Below are positions 32,441-43,611 of a stretch of 64,000 nt of DNA, piece after piece. Both the position numbers and the translations under genes were made by a program. Position 1 is the stretch's first letter. Every line of letters begins with the position of its first letter. Origin of the DNA: Platycnemis pennipes (lineage: Eukaryota > Arthropoda > Insecta > Odonata > Platycnemididae); NCBI GenBank assembly GCA_933228895.1, contig OW121855.1:42236698-42300697 (forward strand), written 5' to 3'. Under the pieces are notes generated by a model. The model worked only from the letters and a program-made list of their open reading frames with translations, made no database searches and was not told the origin of the DNA.

Positions 32441-34814
32441 TTTTTGCATGATCACGCGAATGAATTTTATGCGAGGAGTTTTACGTTTTGCACGAAGCAT
32501 GAACGTCATGTGCCTCCGGCCATCATTTTATATAAAGGTTTTTGCACCAAACAAAGTTGTTTTATTTATGCCCCGTTGAAAGGCTAAGTCTGGCGAAACT
32601 GTTTAGCAACTAGGGGGAATACATGAAAATTAAAAACTACGACGGGAATCCAACAGAGCCGGTGAAAGTGAGGCACAAAGATAATGCTATCGGTCGCGTC
32701 GGTCGTAACCTCGTCAAGTTCATCCCGTGACCAGAATTGCGCTTCCATATCTGGCATTCACTTTTTAAGTGAGAGTGCTTGCTTGATAGGAGAGGATCCT
32801 TTGTTTCCGACCTTTGTGTGTGTCCCTGCTGGCAAACAATGGAGGAGTGCGTCCCGAGGAATATGAGGTTCAGGATGCGGGTCTGAGATCACTATTGCTG
32901 ATAAACAAAAAGAAAACACGCAGAGACCAACTTGGTAAGATCAAAGCAGCGTCAAACAGACAACGAGAAAATTTTAGTTCATTTCGTTCATTTCTGTGGT
33001 TCGATAAACACTGCTTTCCCTAAGCTGATATTCCGTGTAAATTACATTTCCTTTCACTTTGAGTGTCTCTGAAGCCTGTTGGTATCGACTGAAAATAACG
33101 ATAATTTTTGAAGAACGTACTTAATTTAACATACATAATTTAATTGTATAAACGAATAGCATCTTCCGTTATCGATATAAAATCAACAGCACACTCATTC
33201 CTGGCATAAATATTGCTTGCATGAATAGCTTCGGGGAATTTGAGATTATTCTGAGGATATCCAAGATTAAATCAGCGTAACAAAAAGATAGCACCTCACC
33301 ACGGGTGCGAATACAATATCAAAGGGGACTCAATGGTGCAGTTACGCCAGATACGGGCTGCTTTCATATATACTTTTCAATGAAAAATTGGATCTTTTCG
33401 ATCGATAAAGCATCATAGCCACTGAATGGGCAAGAAATTTTATCCAACAAGTGAAAATTACATCAAATTCCAGAAAAGGAGGAATGTGAACAATTTATTA
33501 AGTATAAAGTATTTGATATTAATTTTGCATAGAACGTACGAAATCAGCCGATTTCTTTTTCCTCAGAGTTATTTGAGAAATATCAAAACATTATCAAGAT
33601 TACAAATTTCACCCTTCCGGCAGCATCCGATGTTTTACTGAGATGAATTTGTTACACAAAGTGAAATTTATAATTGCCTTTAAGTTCCACGACCAATAGA
33701 AATACAACTTCAAATGGTTTTACCATTGAGTTAAGAGAAATTTAAAAATACAATCCTAGAGTAATAGATAAATCTTCATTTGGTATTCAGAGCAGAGAAG
33801 GTGAGAAAAGAGGTTTGCAAACGACGCGGTGTCGAGACTATGGCGATGAGCTATTGTTTTCGATATCTAAATTCAGCATATGAAATGAGCGAAGGATAGG
33901 TGGTAAGCAATTTAATATTAAGCACCCGTACTTATACGAACAATTTTAAATCTAGATTAATCAAAACATATTCAGTAAAATACATTTTTCCAGTAATCCT
34001 CTTTTCATATTTGCAACTAAGTTCTTCATCCAATTATAATTTTAACACCATTCACTCCAATAAGATTCACATACTCTTCAGTATTCTGTATTACAAGGGA
34101 AATTATTTCTTATTTTTTGGTATTCTTTAGTTCATCGTCTGCTACCAGAGTCAGCCCTGGTTCCCGAGTTGAGGCACAGGCGTTCAGTTCAAGTTTTCGT
34201 CAGCGTCGACTCTCGACCGAGTCAGGCAGTTGTGAATTAATTTCGCTCGAGGAGCAGTCTCTCTCCCCTCCCTCTTAGCAGTAGTGCAGTGCTCGCGAAC
34301 AATCCTCTACATGCTGGTCACCCCCCTTGGCGACTTTCAGCGCTGCAACCATCCGTTGCTACTGGGCCCGTCTACTGCCGGTGTATTCCAGAACAAGATT
34401 TCGCTTATTATTATTAATCTTGTGCTGTATGTTGTAATCTGAGCCCGATTAAATGTGGGAGTTTTTTTATTCTATACACAGTCCACTTCTCATTATCTAC
34501 CCCACATACACCATCTAGTAAAATCATCTCCAGTTATAAAACATTCTAAGGTTTGCTATAGGCCTGTATGTACTTTCCTATTTCACACAGTAGCGTACAA
34601 TATGTCCATCTCTTTTGCGTTAGTCCGTCTTATATATAAACTTCTTTCTGTTCTCCCTATTGTGTACCTTTGATTGGATTTTCATATATTCTCAACATTA
34701 TATTTCCGTAGTGTAAGTGTCCGAACAGCAGTACAGGAAGCTAATATGTAGTATGATTTATTTTTACCAAGTTCCCTTTAAGTTATTGCCAAATAAAAAC
34801 CTGATCGTAGTTAC
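32441..34814. other. Gene-less stretch with a GC-richer patch
   Basis: Most is AT-rich without features. About 34130-34440 is clearly richer in G+C and ends in an AATCTTGTGCTG...GATTAAATG sequence; it could be a regulatory island, an untranslated exon or an unrecognised repeat, but no frame or end structure supports a call. Confidence 0.45.
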
Positions 34815-34887
34815 GAAAGAAAAAGACTAGCAATTTTCCACAATAATAAGGTTTTTACTCTTTGAAAATTGCCAGTCTTTTTCTTTC
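34815..34887. repeat. Hairpin (inverted repeat) with 24-bp arms
   Basis: gaaagaaaaagactagcaat at 34815 and its inverted partner ending at 34887 pair over 24 bases with one mismatch (actag/ccagt), around a 25-base centre. A 12-base direct repeat ctgatcgtagtt occurs outside it at 34801-34812 and near 34932. It may be a tiny MITE. Confidence 0.75.
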
Positions 34888-37800
34888 TTTATGATATTCC
34901 ACCAAATCAAGCCTGAAACAACTACCTTTAACTGATCGTAGTTGATGCATTTATAACAGGCATCGCAATAACTGCGTGTACAGTTAAACTGTTAAACTGA
35001 CAACAGAAAGAGCATATCCGCAATTGATTCTGCGTTTCTACTTATTAAACTATGCTCTGTGCATATTTGATGCAATCAATTTCCATTAAGATAAGTCAAT
35101 GACTCATATTATTCAATGGAAAAGGAATTGTCATGACTGGCGGTAATGAGATGGTATCAGGTTCCTATGCTCCATTACACCCTATCAAGGAAAAAATTTA
35201 AAATACAATGAGGTTGAATATTTCTTTCAACACACGATTTCTCGCTAAGAGATGAAAAAGTAGCCCACTGTTGGGATTTATAATGAAAGGTATGATAAAA
35301 ATATTTTGTTGGGAATGTGGGCAGCGTTGTTTACCCTCACTTGATTGTAATCTCGTAACACATTGATTGAATTAAGTTTGAAATTTGGCGAGAAGATGTC
35401 TAGTGGTAAAAATTCTTTTTACTTACTGTATTCTGCTTTTTTCGAGAGTGTGGACTACGTGAAAATCCATCAAAGCCTCTTTGTAAATAGAATAGAGAAA
35501 ATAATTGCCCAAACCCAAGGGTTCCTTGGTGAAAAATAATCAGAATAAAATTACATGCAGTCTCCACCGTTATCATTATTTTTTATTATATTTCAAATCG
35601 TTGTCAACTTAATAGAATGGATTTTTACATTCGGCTTTCAGCAAGTTGCAACTCTAGTACATCCTATTTAGACCAAAACGTATAGCAGTGGAACAGGTTA
35701 CTCAACGGATAATCTATTGTTACTAATAGATGAAAATCATCAGAGAGATTAGTAACTATTTGTTATCCTTCAATGCTCATGAACATAGGGTAAAACTATT
35801 AACCAATGGTATATCGACCATCTCCATCACTTACATGATTTGAATGGAACCAGGCTGGCAACACGGTTCAAAGCACGTCATCGAAAAAAGGATACTGCGC
35901 ATAAATGGAAACATGTGGAATTCAAGAAGGTGGATGTAGATATTAGGATCTTACTATTATCTGCCGTAAATATATTACATGTGTATTAATTGGTAGGTAA
36001 TTGCTAAAACTCAACCCCCACTGTCATTCGCATGCTGCTTATCCTGCAACCTTCGAAATGGGGTATGGGTTGGAAGTACATTCCGTGTAGGAGACAAACT
36101 TGTAAAGTGCATGAATTGGGAGTAAACCCATATCGATAGGCTTCTAATGCATGCATAATGGAGAGGTCAAGCCATAAGTTTCAATAAAGCGATAGTAAAC
36201 TATATATAACGCTGAAACCCTATAATCTTTAAAACGTTTGCTCTAAATGAAGATAAATCCTTTCTACAACCTCATTTGTGCGTAGAAAAATAGAAGAGAG
36301 CTATATTTTAATTAGTACCGTTAAAAATAATTACCATCCAATAATAGCATCAACAACTCAAAAATAAAATTAGTAAACATTACTTGAATTCATATTCAGC
36401 TTCTCTAGAGTATAGTAAATACAATAACAAGTTATATACAAAAGAAATTCTAATACAGCATTAAAAAACATTTTTTACCACCAACAATTACCACTTGACG
36501 ACAGATTTAAAATTCTCTTTGTGAACAAGTAATCTTTCAGATGATCATTTCATTAATTTATGTGACAATTATTATTTTTACAGCGTTGAATTGCATTCCG
36601 GTTAGATCGCACTTAGTCATAGTTTAGGTACATACTTTTAATAGCTATATAATCACGTGCTTACTCATAGAGAGTGCCATTACAATACTCAATAGACATG
36701 TTATCCACATACAGTATTCAATACATATGTTTCATTTTACATCAGCGGGTTTCAAAGCCCTTTCCTCAGGTAGAATATTGACGTGGAACTTGGAAAATTT
36801 GCCCCATTCAACGGATTATTTCCTTCTACCTTCATAAATTTCGATAATCACCGGGAATTTACGGTTCTACAGCTTCATGGTAAGCATCCACACGACTTTA
36901 AATCTCACATTGGGGCTTGAAGTACCGAAATGGGCAATCACATAACCACCGAATCAGATGCTTAGCGATAATTGGAGTTAAATTAGAATAAAATGTGCCA
37001 ACGTAGTTATTTGACCTTAATTAGACCGTATTTTTTTATTGTCAAACTAACATGGGAGATCAATATGCCATTTTCGCGGGAGAATCAAACCACTAATTGT
37101 AATTAATGCAGCTCTGATACACACTTCTCCGTAATTCAACCGGCCATAATTCTCTAGTACGAGGTAAAATTCCCAGCAGTTACTACTGGGGAATTATGTA
37201 CGGTAAAAAAAGCACGGATAAAATGAATGCATGTGTTGAGATATCATCCAATTAAGTAAAAATTTTCTATTGTTTAAAACTCTAACACACCGCACTGAAT
37301 GCGGTTATTTTACTGTAAAGTGCAACGTTTTAAGTGTCAGTATTTTAGGACAGTAAGGTGTCATATGAACACATTTTCGAAAATTAAAGGTTTCAGAAAA
37401 ATTCGTTAATTCTACGCATAAATATAGCCAAAAAGATTAGAGAGCACTTCAGGAGTCACATTTCAGGTGATTCATGGAGAAAGGTGAGCCACTGTTTTCT
37501 GCGCGACAGGTTGACACAGGCCTCATGTTTCGAGTTGTTTTTGCGCGTGAATAAAGTTACGAGATATGAAGGAATGATGGTAAGTCTCCATAAGAGACCA
37601 GAGAAGACAATGCTTCGTGCCGACGAGGCTGAGCCAAAATCCTTCGCATGCACCCGCGTTTTGAATTCATTGTCACCCGTAGGCTAGCGTGCGTATGCCC
37701 ACACCTGTCCGTTGTAACTTGCCTGAGTATAAATTATTTTTTTATTGTTGACCCTTCGATTCCCTTGACCACACACAACAATGGTGAAGGTTGACATTAA

Positions 37801-38653
37801 AATGAACATCCATCATTTGCCTTGAGGATGGAGTCCGAGACGTAAAACGCCGGCTTCTTATGAAAGCTTATCCTGTTGGAAGACCCGCGAAGACTTCTTA
37901 AATATTATTCGCCAGGAAAAAACAAAATCATACTTTATAACTTAATTTTCAAACCGAGTTTCGATTCTCCTGCAGTCAGGAACTAGGAAACTAAATAATA
38001 TTGTGTAGCAAGAGTCAAAGAAAAGTTACGTTGAGTGTTTGACGAGCCTATTAAGGATAACGAGGGTAATGAGTGGTCTCACTTAAGGTTAATTTTCTAG
38101 TGTAAGTCAATAGGAATTTAATAGTCACCTGATGAGCTTGAGAGAATCTACCAAGAGCCCTTAATCCATGGTTGACACGGTTATCTTATAAGATAATAAA
38201 ATATATTGTGAGCCCATACTTTGTACAAATGGGACATCAAAACATGCGTACAGTCCAGAGGAAGGGAGTGGGGTAGATAAGTGAAAGTGAAAATCCAGAA
38301 CTATGAGGATTTCGGGATTTGATAGGAAGATAGAAGCTCCTTATAAGAATGGGGAGTTAAATTGGAAGATATGTTTATTTAAAAGGTTCGCTGTTTTGTA
38401 TTTTTCTTATTCCACTATTTCCAATTGCTCAAGGCAGTCAGGCTTTGCTCCTTTTCTTGCACTTGGGAGGACTGTGGGAAGGATAAAAACACTCAAGTGT
38501 TCAATTAAGCGTTTGGAAAAACTTTATTACCGAGTGAACTCAAAGATATTTTTCATTTATAGATTAAAATGTCGTAACATAGTAACACCTAAGACTATCT
38601 TACGACCGAAAACAGCTAATTACTTTCACAAAGGATCTAGGAACTAATTTAAA
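34888..38653. other. Gene-less stretch
   Basis: AT-rich sequence with no frame over about 70 codons except overlapping chance frames at 37456-37687. No repeat or RNA gene recognised. Confidence 0.55.
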
Positions 38654-38690
38654 CTAGAGGTTCAACGCGCACAGCGCGTTAAACCTCTAG
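38654..38690. repeat. GC-rich hairpin, possible Helitron-like 3' terminal hairpin
   Basis: ctagaggttcaacgcgc and gcgcgttaaacctctag pair over 17 bases with one mismatch around the loop aca. A second small hairpin (accgc-tgc-gcggt) follows at about 38696. GC-rich hairpins ending in CTAG mark the 3' ends of Helitrons and Helentrons, but no matching 5' end or Rep/helicase is seen. Confidence 0.5.
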
Positions 38691-38719
38691 GGTTACCGCT
38701 GCGCGGTGCCCCAATATTT

Positions 38720-40500
38720 TGGGAGGTTTCAGTATAGTTGATAGGAATGGTTTTTAAAAAGATTCAAATGGAATGAACTCAGACCCCTGGATTGGTTTTG
38801 GAGGTTTTAGTAAAGCTAATCGAATGGTTTTAGTGGGTGTAGGTTTGCGTAATATTCTTCTGATATCGTCTGGGTGGTTTAGAAAAGGAATTGGTCCTTG
38901 GAGCTTTTGGAAATATTTTAATTCGAGCTATTATTAATTGTCTTATTTGAAATTGATAAAAAACAGAATGTCTTGGGTGTAGAAAATCTTATAATGATGG
39001 GTAATTTTTCAAATTACTGTGCTGATTCAGCAACAAAAATTAATACATAACCGAAAATAAATTAATATCTATACATATAGCTTACATTAATCAAATTAAT
39101 CTACAATGTACAGTTAAGGTATAGTAAATATTTAAAAAATATTTATTTATTGATAATAAACGTTGCATAATCTTGTCACGAATGTTAGAAAATATTTCAA
39201 AACGCCTAGCTTCGAAATTCAGATTTCATACTAAAGATCGGAGTTGGAAATAATGTTTTTTATTTCCTTAATGTCACAGCGAAACCGTAAATCAATATTT
39301 ACATACTTTCACAATTTATTGATAAAACCAATTCCTGTCTTCGACTTCGTCAATGCATATATTTTTGCTATGTCAAAAACGTAAAATCCCTGTAATTGTT
39401 CGGGAGGTTTTAGTGTAATCGATCGAATGGTTTTGGTGTAATATTTGGTAATTGATAAAAAAATGGTAAGGTCTGGGAGGTTTTCCGTATAGTCGATCGA
39501 ATGGTTTTGACGTAATATTTGGTAAACATTAAATCCAAAGCGATGTAAAGGTTGGTTTAATATATTTCTGGATTCATCTGGGTAGATTTACCTAAATCAT
39601 AATTGGTTCTTTGAGCTTTTGGAAATATTTTGGGTGAAAACCTGCTTGTCGAGTATGTAAAATATCGAATGCAACGTGAACGCCTCAAAGTAATTGGGGA
39701 TCAGAGCAATATGGCAATTGTAATCGTAAAGATTGCGTTCTAAAATTTCTTCATGAAGTGAATTTACTACCCAATATTTTAGATGCATTGTAATCTGCCC
39801 AACAGCTCTAAATGCAACTCTTTTGCCATATGACCAATACATAGTTAGGCCTATCGTGTCCACTCATAGTTTACATTATTTCTAAGTATTCCTATGTATT
39901 TACCAACTATTTTTTTTAACATTTGCTTTTAACTTATTATTACAACATTATAAAAATAATGATAACTCTATTATAATGGGTTTATTTTCGAATTAACACC
40001 CTGATTTAGCAACAAATATTAATAAAACAACGAAAAATAATTAGTATCGAAATACTTTACAGCTAAGAAACAAATTAACTTATGATGAATAGTACATACA
40101 CGTATTACACATTACAAAATTACATTTTTTTTAATAATAATAAACGTCCTTCAAACTTGTGTCGGAGTGAAAAAAGTATTTCAAAACGCCTAGCATCGAC
40201 ATTGACATTTCATGTCCAAGACCTCTGCCGCAGGCAAAAAAAAATTAAAAAACAATGCACTGTGCATAATATACAAAAGAAAAATACTTTAATTATAATA
40301 AATATTATAATCTCGGAGATTTTTTTATAATAAACATATTATAACCTTGCCTCAAGTGTTAGAAAAGAATTTCAAAACGCCTCGAAATTCAGATTTCTTT
40401 CACAGCATTGGAACTGTCGGTAGTATAAAATTGTTTAATTTCACTATCTACAGATCGAAAATGTCAATTAATATTTTCGTACTCACGTAAATGATTGATG
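38720..40500. repeat. AT-rich region of dispersed, partly tandem modules
   Basis: Several motifs recur in the same order. GGGAGGTTTTAGT...ATCGAATGGTTTT appears at about 38728, 38800, 39400 and 39475. TTGGAGCTTTTGGAAATATTTT (or TTTGAGC) is at about 38897 and 39610. The AACAAA(A/T)ATTAATA block is at about 39030 and 40012. ATAATAAACGT...ATTTCAAAACGCCTAGC is at about 39155-39212, 40135-40195 and 40328-40383. The period varies (about 700-1000 bp), so this is a degenerate array or nested copies of one repeat. No coding frame is convincing. Confidence 0.65.
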
Positions 40501-41159
40501 AAACTAATTCCAATGTCCTCAACTTCTTAAATGCACTACCAAATAACGTAAACAACTTTACTTAACAACGAAAACAAATTTGCATAGCAACTGATTTCCC
40601 ATGTTAAAAGATAGGGAAAACACCATTTTTTCACTCTTAATTTTTCACACTTTGCGTTCAAACAACGGAAATAAAAATACGCCTAAGCAATGCAACCATC
40701 TTTCCTCTTTCGAACGACACCACTTTTACTTCGATCCGACTGCTACCTTCCGAGAACACCTCAAAGTAATGGACCAACCTCGAGCGCTGCAAACAAAGAT
40801 AGGTACAGACAGCCTTCCGCGAATTAATATATAGACATGTTATACAGTGGGAAAAAAGTTTATTAAAGTTGTATTTTATCTATGTGAATCCAATTTTTCA
40901 TGAAAAGTCATGCATTGATGAACTGAAGTTAATATTAATTTACATATATGCTTATCATCATCTGTACCAATCTCAACGTCAGCTACTCTAATGTGGAAAA
41001 ATCAGAAATTTGTATATTTGTGCATTATAATTGTACTCTATGCCCTTATAAGATCTTCTCAAAGACGATCCCTTATTTATTATTGTTGATACTCTTCACT
41101 AGTATTCAATTAAATTATAGTGTGTCTGCGGGTAGCCCTTGCCTACAATGCCACACCCT
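40501..41159. other. Gene-less stretch
   Basis: AT-rich, with short frames lacking any domain. Confidence 0.5.
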
Positions 41160-41484
41160 ATTAGCTCTTCTATGGCCGTTCTTTCCAACTAATTCCTGTC
41201 CATTACATTATACCCACCTCCCTCCCTCCAAACCCCTAGTCCGTCATATCTTCCGCCACCATTCATTTTATTCAGGACACCTATTCTCTTCCTCCCTCTT
41301 CCACGCACACATTAAATTCTCCTTTCACTATCTCGTCTCTTCTCAATTTATCCTCCATCCCATTTCGTCGCCTCCTAATTTCTCCAAATGACTTACTTTT
41401 CTCCCGCATCTTGCTTAATACGCTTATTCGTCTTCCTCCGCACCCACCTGCCATTCTCCATTCATCCATAAATTCAAAGCTCAA
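41160..41484 (-). pseudogene. LINE relic: C-terminal end of a reverse-transcriptase ORF
   Basis: On the minus strand an open run of 67 codons contains MREKSKSFGEIRRRRNGMED and KGEFNV, which aligns with a run in the relic at 56740-57180 (RERKSLEEIRKQ...GEVNV). After a frameshift the next frame reads RGRGRKRIGVLNKMNGGGRY, matching the GRGR-R...L..K basic motif near the C-terminus of many arthropod LINE ORF2 proteins. No catalytic motifs remain. The plus strand is strongly pyrimidine-rich for this reason. Confidence 0.5.
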
Positions 41485-43046
41485 AATCGATGAAGATGTT
41501 GCCTTACGAATTGGTTGTCATCTTTTAACTGCTTTAAAATACCTAATGACATGGACTTTAAATAAGCTTCAATAGTTGTAAGAAGTCTAGTATAGCAAGT
41601 AGTCAATTATATCACTCCCTTGATTTTTTTACCTATTCTTAATCAATGGAATGAATATTTAATACGTATTGACATTTATTAATGTCCTTAATGGAAACAA
41701 AAAGCATAAAATTAGGCTTCAATCATCTTCCTACCAAAACGTTAGCAATTAACCGGATGTGGACAATGAAAAACTAATTGCGAGTATGAGGAGAAGAAAT
41801 GAAAGAAGCAAAAAGAAATAACGTCACTATTGGTGAAAGTGGCTGAAAAGCAAGTTTCTTACTATAATAGAACATCACCCATCTTCGAAAAATTATTCAA
41901 TTTTTTAGTCCCAAGTATTGATGTTAGGCCCAATTATTTGCAGATCACTGAAACATATGTAATAATAAAAACCTGACCCTTGCAGTAGGGGGATAAAAGC
42001 TGATAGTGAGGGTGAGAATAAAGGCACTCAGGTGTCTCATTAAAAACCTCATCGGGCCATAAACAAATTTATCAGATCTGGTGCATAGGGAATGGTCAAT
42101 TTTGGTGCTGGTTGTACGGTGAAACAAGGTCCATGGACCATGTATCGTGGAGCTTCGGCAGGTTATCTCAAACAGTTTCATCATACGACTCTCTTAAATG
42201 CCTCACGATATCCGTGAGAAAATTAACCTCTAAAGAAACTGCTCATGAATATCGCTGGAAAGTTCCCTTAAAAGCCTCGTCGAACAATCTACGGAGTTTT
42301 CTTTTTGATTGACGCTTCAAGAGTGACGTTTTAACTTTTAATCCTTCCACGATGATGAAGCGACTTGACTCGAAAAATGGGTGGGAGATCTCAAGCTGCT
42401 CTTGTGACAAGGTAATCAACTGTTATAAATCAGCCAAACGAGAATCAAGCAGTTTACGAACTCACTATACCGCTAAAAAGACTTTCAACGGTGAAAATCT
42501 TCAGCGGAACAAATGGCAATTACGGAAGGAACGACAATTTAAAATCGCTTAAGCAGTCAGAAACTGCTCGGAGACCGGTAGGATTTGTTTCAAATTAAAT
42601 ATGACAGGTATTTTTTTCTCGAGACTATATGTTAACTGGAAATGAATTATGAACGTTTTTGGAAAAGTTGATAGTAGGTATGGACAAAGAACAATCACTT
42701 TATTTACATTTAAATGTGGTGTGATAATTGAAATCAGGCTTTCACGTAGGATGATGGGTGTGAGCGGACGAAGGATTACCAAGGTAATAGTCAATTAGCT
42801 AATCGGAAAACAGCAAGTCAAAAGAGTAAAGAACTTCTTTCCCTCACTCAGCAAATGCTAATTTTCTGTGTGCTTATAACTTACGAGGTGAGATTAACTC
42901 TTTTCTATTAAAGTCAACTTGGCGCTGAATACAACAGGGATTATGAACTAGAGGCATTCAAGTTGATGCACGTATCACAGCTTAAGGACTCTTTACCCCA
43001 TTAATTAAAATTTTAAGAATAATCAATTCACTGCCTACAACGCGCG
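41485..43046. other. Gene-less stretch
   Basis: AT-rich sequence with chance frames of up to 81 codons. Nothing recognised. Confidence 0.5.
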
Positions 43047-43049
43047 TTA

Positions 43050-43282
43050 AGGCCGCTTTACACGATACAATTTTTCGTACAATTTCTTGTACAAACTCTT
43101 GCATGAGGAAATTGTACCGTGTAAAGCGGCAAATTGTACGAAAACTTGTGCGATTGTCTGAATGACTGAACGGGAAATAGAACGTGTTCTGATTCCATTC
43201 AGACAAACATACAATTTTGTTCAGTCTATGCAAGAGTTTGTACAAGAAATTGTGCAAAAAATTGTATCGTGTAAAGCGGCCT
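43050..43282. mobile_element. MITE, 233 bp, PIF/Harbinger-like
   Basis: The ends AGGCCGCTTTACACGATACA and the reverse complement at the right end match almost perfectly for about 50 bp, through cttgtacaaactcttgcat. A TTA trinucleotide flanks both sides (43047-43049 and 43283-43285), the TWA-type target duplication of PIF/Harbinger elements. A second inner inverted copy of the TIR core (gtaccgtgtaaagcggc at 43117) makes the left half partly self-complementary. There is no coding capacity. Well-matched arms suggest fairly recent activity. Confidence 0.88.
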
Positions 43283-43349
43283 TTATGCATTTCATGATAT
43301 TTGTAATGAATTACCTTACACAAGGTAAAAATTCAGCAAACATTATTTA

Positions 43350-43611
43350 GTTATTCTATCTGGAAAGGCAACCAAAGGCTTAGTCATTAGCGCCATTTAG
43401 GATAGGTGGGTAACTGCTTGAATGTTGATGTGAAGTTTTAAAGGAACGGATGAAGGGTGGAAGGTAACCTGGTGTCGGAATGGACCGGACATATAGTGCT
43501 CTCCAAACAGCCCTCAAGGGGTGAGTCTGTATGCCAATGAAAAATATCTACCACTGCCACGATTCTAACCCTTGGGGTGGGAAGTCAATTTTCAAGTGAG
43601 GACACTAGCCT
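43350..43611 (-). mobile_element. tRNA-derived SINE, copy 3 of 3
   Basis: It shares the 3' part with the other two copies (GCGCCATTTAGGATAGGTGG on the plus strand near 43400, and GGATGAAGGGTGGAAGG near 43450) and retains a decayed head: GGCTAGTGTCC as box A and GGGTTAGAATCGTGG as box B on the minus strand. The central block with the CCGTCGGATGGGACG segment is deleted. It begins 67 bp from the MITE at 43050-43282. Confidence 0.75.

Noticed and set aside
38720..40500. CRISPR-like or satellite array
   Set aside because: Repeat spacing is irregular, units are long and diverged, and the context is a eukaryotic nuclear genome.
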